A program made the position numbers and the translations under genes. Below the pieces are notes generated by a model. That model was not told where the DNA came from, searched no databases, and saw nothing but the letters and a program-made list of their open reading frames with translations. From positions 1 through 64,000 of the forward strand of contig JAUQZE010000029.1 in the NCBI GenBank assembly GCA_030587365.1: a DNA stretch of 64,000 bases, given 5' to 3'. Shown one piece after another: positions 24,926-33,333 of this stretch (position 1 is the first letter of the stretch; each line of letters starts with the position of its first letter). The stretch is from Candidatus Freyarchaeota archaeon. GTDB lineage: Archaea > Asgardarchaeota > Jordiarchaeia > Jordiarchaeales > Jordiarchaeaceae.

Positions 24926-24934
24926 TTTTTATTT
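24926..24934 (+). promoter_or_regulatory. TATA-like box before rpoD
   Basis: TTTTTATTT preceded by AAAACG, the same context seen at the uL22 promoter. It is 37 bases before the Rpo3 start, so the transcript would have a leader of about ten bases. A second AT-rich stretch lies near 24879-24897. Confidence 0.4.
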
Positions 24935-24970
24935 AATTAATGTGGGTTAATCTAGCTCGTTGGTGTAATT

Positions 24971-25777
24971 ATGAACATCCGCATACTATCCAAGGATGAA
25001 AACAGCCTGAAATTCATGTTGGAAAACGTTGATGTTACATTTGCTAATGCTTTACGGCGCATCATTCTAGTTGAAGTGCCGACTATGGCTATTGATGAGG
25101 TCATTATTATAGAAAACACGTCCCCCCTATTTGATGAAGTTCTTGCGCACCGTTTAGGTCTTATCCCCCTCAAAACCGATTTGCAGAGTTACACTTTACC
25201 TGAAGAATGCAGTTGCCAAGGAGCTGGGTGTACCCAGTGTCAACTTACCTTCACTCTCGAGAGGGAAGCGGAGGAGGAAGGAGTAATAGTTTATTCGGGA
25301 GAACTAAAATCTCAGGATCCCTCAGTAGTTCCTGTTAGTGATAAAATTCCTATTGTTCGTTTAGCACGAGGGCAACGTATAGTACTAGAAGCTTACGCCT
25401 CTCTTGGTCGAGGTAAGAATCATGCAAAATATCAACCCGTTTCCACATGTTCTTATAAATATAAGCCAATCGTGCAACTTGAAGGGGACAAGTGTGAAGC
25501 TTGTGGCGATTGTGTGGAAATTTGTCCGAAAGGAGTTTTGGATCTTAAGAATAAATCAATCATGATAAAGGATGTTTTTAACTGTTCACTATGCAAAGCA
25601 TGCGAAGAGGAATGCGAATTCGACGCCATCCATGTCGAATCGGATGATACCTCATTTATATTTAACATTGAATCCACCGAGGCGATTTCTCCAGAGGAGA
25701 TAGTAAAAACAGCTATTGAAATATTTGAGAAAAAAGTTAAAGAACTACAGTCACTCCTTGCCTCACAAACTTCATAA
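24971..25777 (+). CDS. rpoD: RNA polymerase subunit Rpo3 (RpoD) with two Fe-S cluster motifs
   Basis: A 268-residue subunit, homologue of bacterial alpha and eukaryotic Rpb3, which nucleates polymerase assembly with Rpo11, Rpo10 and Rpo12. The alpha-motif DVTFANALRRIILVEVPTMA lies near residue 20. Inserted domain 3 carries two ferredoxin-type motifs, CEACGDCVEICPKG and CSLCKACEEECEFD, eight cysteines in two CxxCxxCxxxC sets, so it should bind two 4Fe-4S clusters. Many archaeal Rpo3 proteins keep one or none. Further Cys motif CQGAGCTQC is in the insert. Confidence 0.96.
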   Translation: MNIRILSKDENSLKFMLENVDVTFANALRRIILVEVPTMAIDEVIIIENTSPLFDEVLAHRLGLIPLKTDLQSYTLPEECSCQGAGCTQCQLTFTLEREAEEEGVIVYSGELKSQDPSVVPVSDKIPIVRLARGQRIVLEAYASLGRGKNHAKYQPVSTCSYKYKPIVQLEGDKCEACGDCVEICPKGVLDLKNKSIMIKDVFNCSLCKACEEECEFDAIHVESDDTSFIFNIESTEAISPEEIVKTAIEIFEKKVKELQSLLASQTS

Positions 25778-25817
25778 ATTCGCATCCTTCAGAACATGAA
25801 AAATCGGAGGTTGAACA

Positions 25818-26183
25818 TTGCCTAAACCAACTGGACCGGCGAATCCCGAAGTCTGGAAATTGATAACTGAACTTGCGAAAAAATCAAAATCAGAAAAAAG
25901 TAACATATGGAAAAGAGTATCAGATGAATTAAGGAGACCTACAAGGAATAGGGTTTCTGTAAACTTGTCCAAAATTAACAGATACACTGTTAATGATGAC
26001 ACAGTTTTAGTGCCAGGAAAGGTTTTAGGTTCAGGAGAGTTAAAACATAAAGTTTGTGTAGCAGCGTTATCTTTTTCCAAGGAAGCAGCGAACAAAACTA
26101 AAAAAACTGGAGGAGAATGTATAACTATTCAAGAACTTATGAAAAGAAACCCCTCAGGCACTAATGTCAAAATAATAGGATAA
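25818..26183 (+). CDS. rpl18e: Large subunit ribosomal protein eL18
   Basis: A 121-residue eL18, the archaeal/eukaryotic relative of uL15. Conserved sequence is NPEVWKLITELAKKSKSEKSN, SVNLSKINRYTVNDDTVLVPGK and VLGSGELKHKVCVAALSFS. TTG start with GAGG upstream. Order Rpo3-eL18-uL13-uS9-Rpo10 is standard. Confidence 0.95.
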   Translation: MPKPTGPANPEVWKLITELAKKSKSEKSNIWKRVSDELRRPTRNRVSVNLSKINRYTVNDDTVLVPGKVLGSGELKHKVCVAALSFSKEAANKTKKTGGECITIQELMKRNPSGTNVKIIG

Positions 26184-26185
26184 AC

Positions 26186-26767
26186 GTGGGCAAAATGGCA
26201 AAAAAAGCGAAAAAATCTGGAAAAGAGGCAGAAACGGAGCTAGTAGAAGGAAAGGAAATAGAGAAAAAATTAGAAGAAAAAACAAAGCAACCCCGAGAAA
26301 AGAAAATTAGAGGATCCTTTCCCATAGATAACCTAGTTGTAATTGATGCTACTAACCTTATTCTCGGAAGGTTAGCAAGCGTGGTCGCCTCCCGCCTTGT
26401 GCAGGGTGAAAAGGTAGCGGTCATTAATGCTGAGAAAGCAGTAATTACTGGTACTAAAAAAGCGATTGTATCAAGATACAAATCGAAATTAGAAATTAGA
26501 ACACACACGAGACCTTGGAAGGGTCCTTTTCATTATCGTAGACCCGACCGAATAGTTAAACGTACTATTCGAGGCATGCTTCCATGGAAGAAACCTAAAG
26601 GAAAGGCTGCCTACAAGCGTCTCAGAGTTTATATAGGCGTACCAGGATATTTGAACCAAGCTCCCGCCCAAACTATTTCCTATGCGCATATTAAAAAATC
26701 AGATTCTACCTATATTACCGTAGAAACACTTTCTAATGAAATAGGATGGGTATCGCCTTTTGCTTAG
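26186..26767 (+). CDS. rpl13: Large subunit ribosomal protein uL13 with charged N-terminal extension
   Basis: A 193-residue uL13. The conserved core begins near residue 50 (VVIDATNLILGRLASVVAS) and continues to KYKSKLEIRTHTRPWKGPFHYRRPDRIV-like sequence and the GMLPWKKPKGKAAYKRLRVYIG signature. The first 48 residues are Lys/Glu-rich and not part of the usual fold; an ATG three codons in is an alternative start. It overlaps none of its neighbours and ends inside the open frame leading to uS9. Confidence 0.95.
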   Translation: MGKMAKKAKKSGKEAETELVEGKEIEKKLEEKTKQPREKKIRGSFPIDNLVVIDATNLILGRLASVVASRLVQGEKVAVINAEKAVITGTKKAIVSRYKSKLEIRTHTRPWKGPFHYRRPDRIVKRTIRGMLPWKKPKGKAAYKRLRVYIGVPGYLNQAPAQTISYAHIKKSDSTYITVETLSNEIGWVSPFA

Positions 26768-26783
26768 AACCCAAGGAGGTTTA

Positions 26784-27197
26784 ATGGTGAGTAAAAAAGT
26801 AGTAATACTAACTAGCGGAAAAAGGAAGAATGCAATAGCCAGAGCGTCTCTAAAACCAGGCTCAGGAAGAATAAGAGTTAACAAGACACCCGTTAAGCTA
26901 ATAGAACCACTTTTAGCCCGTCAAAAAGTATTAGAACCCTTAATTCTGATAGACCCCGCTTTATATAGCAAAGTGGACATAGACGTTACAGTTCATGGTG
27001 GAGGAATAACAAGTCAAGCAGAAGCAGCTAGAACCACCATAGCGAAGGCCTTAACCCAGTATTTCGACGACCCCCAGATAAGACAAAAACTTCTAGAGTA
27101 CGATAGAAAATTTCTTGTTTCCGATCCTAGACAAAAGGAACCAAAGAAACCTGGAGGAAGAGGCGCCAGGGCAAAAGTACAAAAAAGTTACAGGTAA
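26784..27197 (+). CDS. rps9: Small subunit ribosomal protein uS9
   Basis: A 137-residue uS9 whose C-terminal tail reaches the P site. Signatures are SGKRKNAIARASLKPGSGRIRVN and the end DPRQKEPKKPGGRGARAKVQKSYR-like tail with the invariant terminal Arg. ATG 26784 has an AGGAGG site and is preferred to the upstream in-frame ATG-less extension. Confidence 0.96.
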   Translation: MVSKKVVILTSGKRKNAIARASLKPGSGRIRVNKTPVKLIEPLLARQKVLEPLILIDPALYSKVDIDVTVHGGGITSQAEAARTTIAKALTQYFDDPQIRQKLLEYDRKFLVSDPRQKEPKKPGGRGARAKVQKSYR

Positions 27198-27341
27198 CAA
27201 GTTAATTTAATAACAGAGGAGCTTAGAATGTTCCTTACGTTCGGTTTAAAAATCCAAAATACGTTTATTTCACCAGTCATATACAACATTGTGTAATGGG
27301 AAAATTTGGGCAGTTTTTAATGTTTGATGGAGATTAGCTCT

Positions 27342-27542
27342 ATGATTATACCTATAAGATGCTTTACATGTGGTAAATTAGTAGCTGACAAATGGGAAGA
27401 GTTTATTAGAAGAGTAAGACAGGGCGAGCCGCCGGATGTCGTTTTAACTAGTCTGAAAATTATACGGTACTGTTGTAGGCGCATGATGCTAAGCCATATT
27501 AACCTTATAGATGATATACTTCCCTTTAGTCAACACACCTAA
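27342..27542 (+). CDS. rpoN: RNA polymerase subunit Rpo10 (RpoN)
   Basis: A 66-residue zinc-binding subunit, homologue of Rpb10. It begins MIIPIRCFTCGK, the invariant family start, and has the CC pair in IIRYCCRRMML that completes the zinc site. ATG 27342 is therefore chosen over two upstream Met codons. Rpo6 (RpoK), which often follows, is not found before uS2. Confidence 0.96.
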   Translation: MIIPIRCFTCGKLVADKWEEFIRRVRQGEPPDVVLTSLKIIRYCCRRMMLSHINLIDDILPFSQHT

Positions 27543-27615
27543 CCCATAAAATTTTTAGGTCTAAACGTTATTTCACAGACATCCAAATCCAATTAGAATT
27601 TGAGCGTGTTACATA

Positions 27616-28224
27616 ATGTCTGAGCCAGAACTATTAATTCCATTGGATAAGTATCTTGCCGCGGGAGTCCACATTGGAACACAGGTTAAAACCAAAAGTA
27701 TGGAACCCTTCATCTACAGGGTAAGATCTGATGGACTCTATGTTCTCGACATTAGAAAGACTGATGAGAGAATAAGAATAGCTGGTCGTTTTCTAGCAAG
27801 ATTTGAACCAGCAAGAATAGCTCTTGTATCTGCAAGACAATACGGTCAAAGACCCGTACGTAAATTAAGTAGCATAATCCACTCTAACACGATCGCAGGA
27901 AGATTCATTCCTGGTATTTTTACAAACCCGTCTCTCGGCAGATACATTGAGCCTGATGTTATAATGCTCACCGATCCTCGAGCGGATTCGCAGGCATTAA
28001 CTGAGGCTGCAAAGGCCCGAATCCCGGTGGTTGCTTTATGTGATACAGATAATTCTACCGAGGATATCGATCTAGTTATCCCAAGTAATAATAAAGGACG
28101 TAGGGCGCTCTCCCTTATATACTGGTTATTAGCACAGCAAGTCCTAAGGGAGAGAGGAGAAATTCCGCCTGAGGGAGAACTACCTGTTTCTGTGGATGAT
28201 TTTGAAGCCAAAGTTAAACGATAA
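27616..28224 (+). CDS. rps2: Small subunit ribosomal protein uS2
   Basis: A 202-residue uS2. Conserved segments include AAGVHIGTQVKTKSMEPFIYR, LDIRKTDERIRIAGRFLARF, GRFIPGIFTNPSLG and the C-terminal VALCDTDNSTEDIDLVIPSNNKGRRAL-type region. Its neighbours on both sides (Rpo10 and mevalonate kinase) are the usual archaeal ones. Confidence 0.96.
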   Translation: MSEPELLIPLDKYLAAGVHIGTQVKTKSMEPFIYRVRSDGLYVLDIRKTDERIRIAGRFLARFEPARIALVSARQYGQRPVRKLSSIIHSNTIAGRFIPGIFTNPSLGRYIEPDVIMLTDPRADSQALTEAAKARIPVVALCDTDNSTEDIDLVIPSNNKGRRALSLIYWLLAQQVLRERGEIPPEGELPVSVDDFEAKVKR

Positions 28225-28315
28225 TTTTAGATTTGAATTAGTATAAGAAGTTTGAATTAAAAATAAATGAATGAGCTTTATAGGACTCAGGCTGCTGACC
28301 GATGGGTGAATTGGT

Positions 28316-29282
28316 ATGGTAACAGCTTCGGCGCCGGGTAAGGTTATTTTTTTTCGGTGAACACGCAGTTGTCTATGGAGAACCCGCATTAGTAGCTGCA
28401 ATAGATAAACGGGTTTATGTAACTGCCAGTTTGAATGATAAAAAAGAATGCCAAATCTTCTCCCAAGAATATGGAAAGGCAGCCGAGTTTAAAATTAATG
28501 CAAGCGATCCAGCACCCCATTTACCAAGTATTTTTATGCCGATATGGGCTGTTTGTAAAGAGATTTCATATCGGAGCGGTTTTGATTACGGTTTTAATAT
28601 TTCGATAAAGTCGGACATTCCTCCGGGTGCTGGACTGGGTTCATCTGCGGCAGTTTCTGTAGCTATTGCTACGGCTGCAAACGTTTGCCTAAACCTAAAT
28701 CTCTCGAAATCTGAAATTTCTGACATAGCTTTTGAAGCTGAAAAAATTGTTCACGGAACACCCTCTGGAATCGACAACACAATTGCAACCTATGGAAGTA
28801 TTATACTATATAAAAAGGGCGCCATAAAACCAGTTAAAATAAAATCCAGAATCCCTCTTGTGATCGGTGATACAGGTGTACAGAGAAATACAGCGGAATG
28901 GGTTAGGAAGGTTAGGCTAAGGAGAGATAGGCAAAGTAAGGTAGTAACCCCAATCATTAATTCGATAGGAAAACTTGTCATGGAGAGTCTAAAATTCCTA
29001 GATAAGAATGATTTACCAGCACTTGGAGAATTAATGGACATCAATCAAGGATTATTGGAGGCAATAGGCGTTTCCACTTTTGAACTCAACAAACTCATAA
29101 GCGTAGCTAGAAAAAATGGGGCATACGGCGCAAAGTTAACAGGCGCGGGCGGAGGAGGCTGCATGATAGCTCTATCACCGAAAACAAAACAGAAACAAAT
29201 AGCCGATGCTATACTAAAAGCCGAAGGAAAACCCATTATTACCAACATATCCCAGCAAGGAGCGAAAATAGAGAAGAGCTAA
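28316..29282 (+). CDS. mvk: Mevalonate kinase, frameshifted in a T8 run
   Basis: GHMP kinase making phosphomevalonate in the isoprenoid-lipid pathway. From ATG 28316 the frame reads VTASAPGKVIF then shifts at T8 (28347-28354); dropping one T continues as FGEHAVVYGEPALVAAID and gives 321 residues to TAA 29282. The ATP motif is PPGAGLGSSAAVSVA, and the C-terminal GHMP motif is KLTGAGGGGCMIAL. Because both sides match the family exactly, this is a single-base insertion: sequencing error, recent mutation or, less likely, slippage. It precedes isopentenyl phosphate kinase, the expected pathway partner. Confidence 0.9.
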
Positions 29283-29316
29283 ATGGAAAATTAAACCATT
29301 TTTGGAAGAGATTCTG

Positions 29317-30120
29317 ATGAGCATTATTATACTTAAGCTTGGAGGAAGTGTTATTACAAAAAAAGAGAAGGATATGCTAGCTGATCTTAAAGCTATAAAG
29401 AGAATAGCTAGGGAGATCAAGGAAGCATTTGAACGCTCTCCTAATTTGAAACTAGTTTTGGTTCATGGAGGGGGCTCTTTTGGGCACAGCATCGCGGCCA
29501 AGTATAATGTACATCTAGGTTTAAAATCTGGGAATCAGATACTGGGATTTACTAAAACCGTTCAGGTTATGCGTAAACTTAATTTGATATTCGTGGAGGA
29601 GCTTCAGAACCTTGGATTACCCGCTATTCCTCTACAGCCTTCTGCCATTTCTATTCAGGAGGATAGTAAATTATCCGATATGTTCACTAAAACCTTAATT
29701 TCTGCTTTAAATCTGGGTTGTATACCTGTGCTTTGGGGAGATGCTGTTTTTGATGAAAAACAGGGCTACAGCATATTATCTGGTGACCACATTGTACCCT
29801 TTTTGGCTCGAAAATTAGACTCTGAACGAGTGATTTTTGGAACTAACGTGGACGGTGTATTCGATTCTGATCCGAACACAAATAAAAATGCAAAGTTAAT
29901 CCGTTTAATTACGCCAAGTAATATCGAAAAAACTCTAAGGAATGTTTCAGGTTCCAAAACAACCGACGTTACGGGGGGAATGCGTCGTAAAATCTTGGAG
30001 CTCTTACCTCTTGTGGAAAAGGGAATCCAAGTAGAAATAATAAACGCTAAAAAGGAAGGATATGTTCTACACTCTCTGCTCGGGAATAAAGAGTTAGGAA
30101 CTCTTATATCTGCCCAATAA
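29317..30120 (+). CDS. ipk: Isopentenyl phosphate kinase
   Basis: A 267-residue amino-acid-kinase-fold enzyme that phosphorylates isopentenyl phosphate to IPP in the archaeal mevalonate pathway. LKLGGSVITKKE at the N-terminus, the HGGGSFGH motif with the catalytic His, GDAVFDEK and the TDVTGGMRRKI nucleotide region are typical. ATG 29317 matches the family start. It lies between mevalonate kinase and IPP isomerase. Confidence 0.94.
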   Translation: MSIIILKLGGSVITKKEKDMLADLKAIKRIAREIKEAFERSPNLKLVLVHGGGSFGHSIAAKYNVHLGLKSGNQILGFTKTVQVMRKLNLIFVEELQNLGLPAIPLQPSAISIQEDSKLSDMFTKTLISALNLGCIPVLWGDAVFDEKQGYSILSGDHIVPFLARKLDSERVIFGTNVDGVFDSDPNTNKNAKLIRLITPSNIEKTLRNVSGSKTTDVTGGMRRKILELLPLVEKGIQVEIINAKKEGYVLHSLLGNKELGTLISAQ

Positions 30121-30362
30121 TCTGAACTAGGAAACTAACCGATGTTTAACTCTTAATTATAATTCTTTGAAATAACTTGACAAGAGATTAGTTGCACGAG
30201 CATCACCAAAAGATAATTGAAACAATACAAGTCTAAGAGGCTCAAAACGAGACGGAAAGAATATTGAAAAGTATACCTCCGCTAAACATTTATATCAAAA
30301 GTGTAGTTTACATCGCAACGTACGCGAAACAGTTATTAGTTTACAAAAAAGAGGCAATAAAC

Positions 30363-30878
30363 ATGAATGAAATGGTAATCCTAGTGGATGAGACTGATAA
30401 AGAGATAGGCACTGAAGAAAAGATGAAAACACATAAAGAGGGGAAACTACATCGCGCGTTCTCCATATTTATTTTCAACTCAAAAGGGGAGATGCTTCTC
30501 CAAAAAAGAGCGAAAAGTAAGTATCACTCCGGTGGTCTATGGTCAAATACCTGTTGTAGTCATCCGAGACCCGGGGAAGATGTAGAGCAAGCTGCTCATC
30601 GAAGATTGATTGAAGAAATGGGTTTTGATTGTGATTTGCATGAATCCTTCGATTTTGTATACAGAGCTAATCTTGATCATGATCTCACTGAATATGAATT
30701 CGACCATGTTTTTATCGGAAAATATGACGGGGAAATTAAATTAAATCCAGAAGAAGCAGAAGATTTTAAATGGGTAAGCATGGATGCCATTAAAGAAAAC
30801 GTAAAAAAGCATCCAGAAAAATACACCGTATGGTTTAAATGTGCTCTTATTGAGGTTCTTAACTTTCTGTCTCTATAA
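30363..30878 (+). CDS. idi: Isopentenyl-diphosphate delta-isomerase, type I (Nudix)
   Basis: A 171-residue Nudix-fold enzyme converting IPP to DMAPP. The catalytic Cys lies in WSNTCCSHPRPGED, and the second catalytic region is RRLIEEMGFDCDL, with the metal-binding Glu residues in the Nudix helix. The end WVSMDAIKENVKKHPEKYTVWF matches type I enzymes. Most archaea use the unrelated FMN-dependent type II enzyme, so the type is worth noting. ATG 30363 is chosen; the upstream open frame has no similarity. Confidence 0.92.
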   Translation: MNEMVILVDETDKEIGTEEKMKTHKEGKLHRAFSIFIFNSKGEMLLQKRAKSKYHSGGLWSNTCCSHPRPGEDVEQAAHRRLIEEMGFDCDLHESFDFVYRANLDHDLTEYEFDHVFIGKYDGEIKLNPEEAEDFKWVSMDAIKENVKKHPEKYTVWFKCALIEVLNFLSL

Positions 30879-31027
30879 AGGATTTCCACTGGAATTACGC
30901 TATTCTTCTTCAAATTTTAATATTACCAAAAATTTCATAAGCGAAACTTGTTAACTTATTTCCTACTAATAATTGATTAGAGCGATGCCCCACAAAATGA
31001 TGAGGGCGCTGCCTGAAGGAGGAATGA

Positions 31028-31399
31028 TTGTTGTCGAAGCCCTTTTATGTGAGGTTTCAAGTCCCAGAAGAGCTAATCAAAAAGGCTCTCCAAGCATTAG
31101 AGATTGCGCGTGATACCGGTAAGGTTAGAAAGGGCACAAATGAGACGACTAAGACCATAGAACGTGGGCAAGCTAAACTAGTTATACTGGCGGAGGATGT
31201 CGATCCTCCAGAAGTTGTGGCTCATGTGCCGCTGCTCTGCGAGGAGAAGAAAATTCCATACATCTATGTGCATAGTAAAGAACAGATTGGCACTGCCTCA
31301 GGAATAGACGTTCCATCTGCTGCCGTGAGCATAATCGAACCGGGAAACGCACGCGATTTAATTAATGACATAGCTAAAAAAGTGTCAGAGCTAAAATAA
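31028..31399 (+). CDS. rpl7ae: Ribosomal protein eL8 (L7Ae), K-turn binding
   Basis: A 123-residue L7Ae that binds kink-turns in rRNA, box C/D and H/ACA guide RNAs and RNase P. The signature RKGTNETTKTIERGQAKLVILAEDVDP-type region and VPLLCEEKKIPYIYVHSKEQIG are present. TTG codons at 31028 and 31031 both fit the GGAGGA site. The partners eS28 and eL24 that usually follow are missing. Confidence 0.95.
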   Translation: MLSKPFYVRFQVPEELIKKALQALEIARDTGKVRKGTNETTKTIERGQAKLVILAEDVDPPEVVAHVPLLCEEKKIPYIYVHSKEQIGTASGIDVPSAAVSIIEPGNARDLINDIAKKVSELK

Positions 31400-31539
31400 A
31401 AGCTACTACTATTTGTGAACCTAGTGAACATTTTTGGTCAGAGAAAAAACCGTTCGCTAAAAATTTAAACACAAAATTCTTTGAAGAAAAGCGAATACTA
31501 CTGCTATATCAACGGTTCGCGACAAAAACGAGAACTTAA

Positions 31540-33177
31540 CTAATTTAACTTTTTTGAAACGTAGACATCATCAGGTTTGTATCCCAGCTTATAGTAGTAC
31601 TCTTTAACTCCGATGCCAGAGAGAACCAAGAGCTTTTTTGCGTCGTACTCTTCTCTTGCGATTTTTTCGGTTTCACTGAGTAAATTTTTTCCGTATCCCC
31701 GGTGTTGCCATTCATCCCTTGGCTTTTCATGAATGGGTACAAGTGGACCGTAAACATGTAATTCTCTAACAATCATCGACTCACAATTTCGAATCTCGGG
31801 TCTATGAACCAAATCTGATGGTCGTCTAAGTCTTAAAAATCCTACTAAAATACTTCTATCCCTATTTTCATAGGATATAAACACCTCTTCCCCCTCCGAG
31901 GCGGAGTAACTTTCAGTGTGTAAAAACACTTCTTCCCCCTCTAAAAGATTCGGATTTTTCTGCAATACATGACCTACTTCTCTGCACCGTATGCATTGAC
32001 ATTTGTGTCCTCTTCTTGTTAGCTCCTCAGCGGCCAGTTCCCTTAGATTGCCATTCTTTACACCGCATACAATTAGGTTCGAAGGTATATCCCTTTGAAT
32101 ACGTTGAATACGGATCCATTTTGGAATTATACGTTTAGCTTCGGCAACGAGTTTGATAATATCATCCGTCGTGTAAGGACTATACTCACCTTTAATATAC
32201 AAATCGTAGAGAGGGGTGCCTTCAAGTACTAAACAAGGATAAATCTTGAGGCTGTCGGGCTTAAACCTGGGATCGTTAAAGATAGTTTTGAACATCTCCA
32301 AATCTCTGTGATAATTCGACCCCGGAAGATTGGGCATAAGGTGCGCTGTTATCTTGAGGCCCGAATCCTTGGCTATCCTAAACGCTTCTACCACATCTTG
32401 TACAGTGTGGCCTCTACGAACAAGTTTGTAAATATCGTCGTAAACAGTTTGAACTCCAATTTCAACTTTGGTTCCGCCCATATAGAGTATGTTATCGGCA
32501 TGCTTTTCTTTGCAATAATCCGGGCGTGTCTCAAAGGTTATTCCCACATTTCTTGTACGAGAATGTTCCGCGTTTATTTTTGCTTCATCCAAGGTCTCTG
32601 AAGGAATGTCTGTTATTGCCTCAAGGCATCTTTGCACAAAGTAATGCTGATAGTCTAGGGGAAGCGAAAGAAAGGTTCCCCCCATTATCACGAGCTTTAT
32701 TTTGCCTCTGTCGACTCTGTGACCGATTGCTTCTAGTTGTTTAATCCTAGCTTTCACCTGTAAATATGGGTCATAATTATTCTGAATGGCTCTCATGGCT
32801 GCGGGCTCATGGCCTGAGTAGGACTTCGGAGCAATGCTACCCCCAGGACAGTAGATGCAAGTACCGGGGCAGGGGGCTGGCTTAGACATTACGGCTACGA
32901 TGGCGATGCCTGAAATGGTGCGTGTTCTCTTCTTTCTTAGGAGAGGTAGTAGGCACTGTCTTTCTTGTTCCGAGGCGTGGCTAAGAATCTCCGAGTTGCT
33001 GGGAACCTTATTCAGGTGGTATTTCTGGCAAATCTTTGTTTTTATTTTGCTTAGCTCCTCTTTCGTTTCCTTACTGTTTAGGAAATGTTCTATTATTTCC
33101 CTGCACGCCATTTTTTGCTGAATTTTAAGAGCTATCGTGGTTTCCAAGTATTTTTTCGCCCCTACGGTTAGAATCAC
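31540..33177 (-). CDS. elp3: Elp3 family tRNA uridine(34) acyltransferase (radical SAM + GNAT)
   Basis: A 545-residue enzyme that builds the cm5U-type modification on wobble uridine 34 of tRNAs. The radical SAM cysteines are in CPGTCIYCPGG near residue 100, preceded by the conserved GIAIVAVMSKPAPCPG; GTFLSLP and EIGVQTVYDDIYKLVRRGH follow. A GNAT acetyltransferase domain forms the C-terminal 130 residues (QHRGYGKNLLSETEKIA). A GTG start is used; other starts within the first 25 codons are possible. It is convergent with eL8. Confidence 0.95.
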   Translation of the reverse strand: MILTVGAKKYLETTIALKIQQKMACREIIEHFLNSKETKEELSKIKTKICQKYHLNKVPSNSEILSHASEQERQCLLPLLRKKRTRTISGIAIVAVMSKPAPCPGTCIYCPGGSIAPKSYSGHEPAAMRAIQNNYDPYLQVKARIKQLEAIGHRVDRGKIKLVIMGGTFLSLPLDYQHYFVQRCLEAITDIPSETLDEAKINAEHSRTRNVGITFETRPDYCKEKHADNILYMGGTKVEIGVQTVYDDIYKLVRRGHTVQDVVEAFRIAKDSGLKITAHLMPNLPGSNYHRDLEMFKTIFNDPRFKPDSLKIYPCLVLEGTPLYDLYIKGEYSPYTTDDIIKLVAEAKRIIPKWIRIQRIQRDIPSNLIVCGVKNGNLRELAAEELTRRGHKCQCIRCREVGHVLQKNPNLLEGEEVFLHTESYSASEGEEVFISYENRDRSILVGFLRLRRPSDLVHRPEIRNCESMIVRELHVYGPLVPIHEKPRDEWQHRGYGKNLLSETEKIAREEYDAKKLLVLSGIGVKEYYYKLGYKPDDVYVSKKLN

Positions 33178-33333
33178 AATTCTGACTAAGTGATGAAATA
33201 GTTATAAATACTTTGAACTTTAAGCCGTAAAGAAAAGATTTTTAGAAAGCGATATTATTATGAAGAAAAAGGTGTTGGTTCTTATTGTTATCACCTAGAA
33301 ATGAGTTAAAATTAGAAATTGGAGGTGGTTTTA

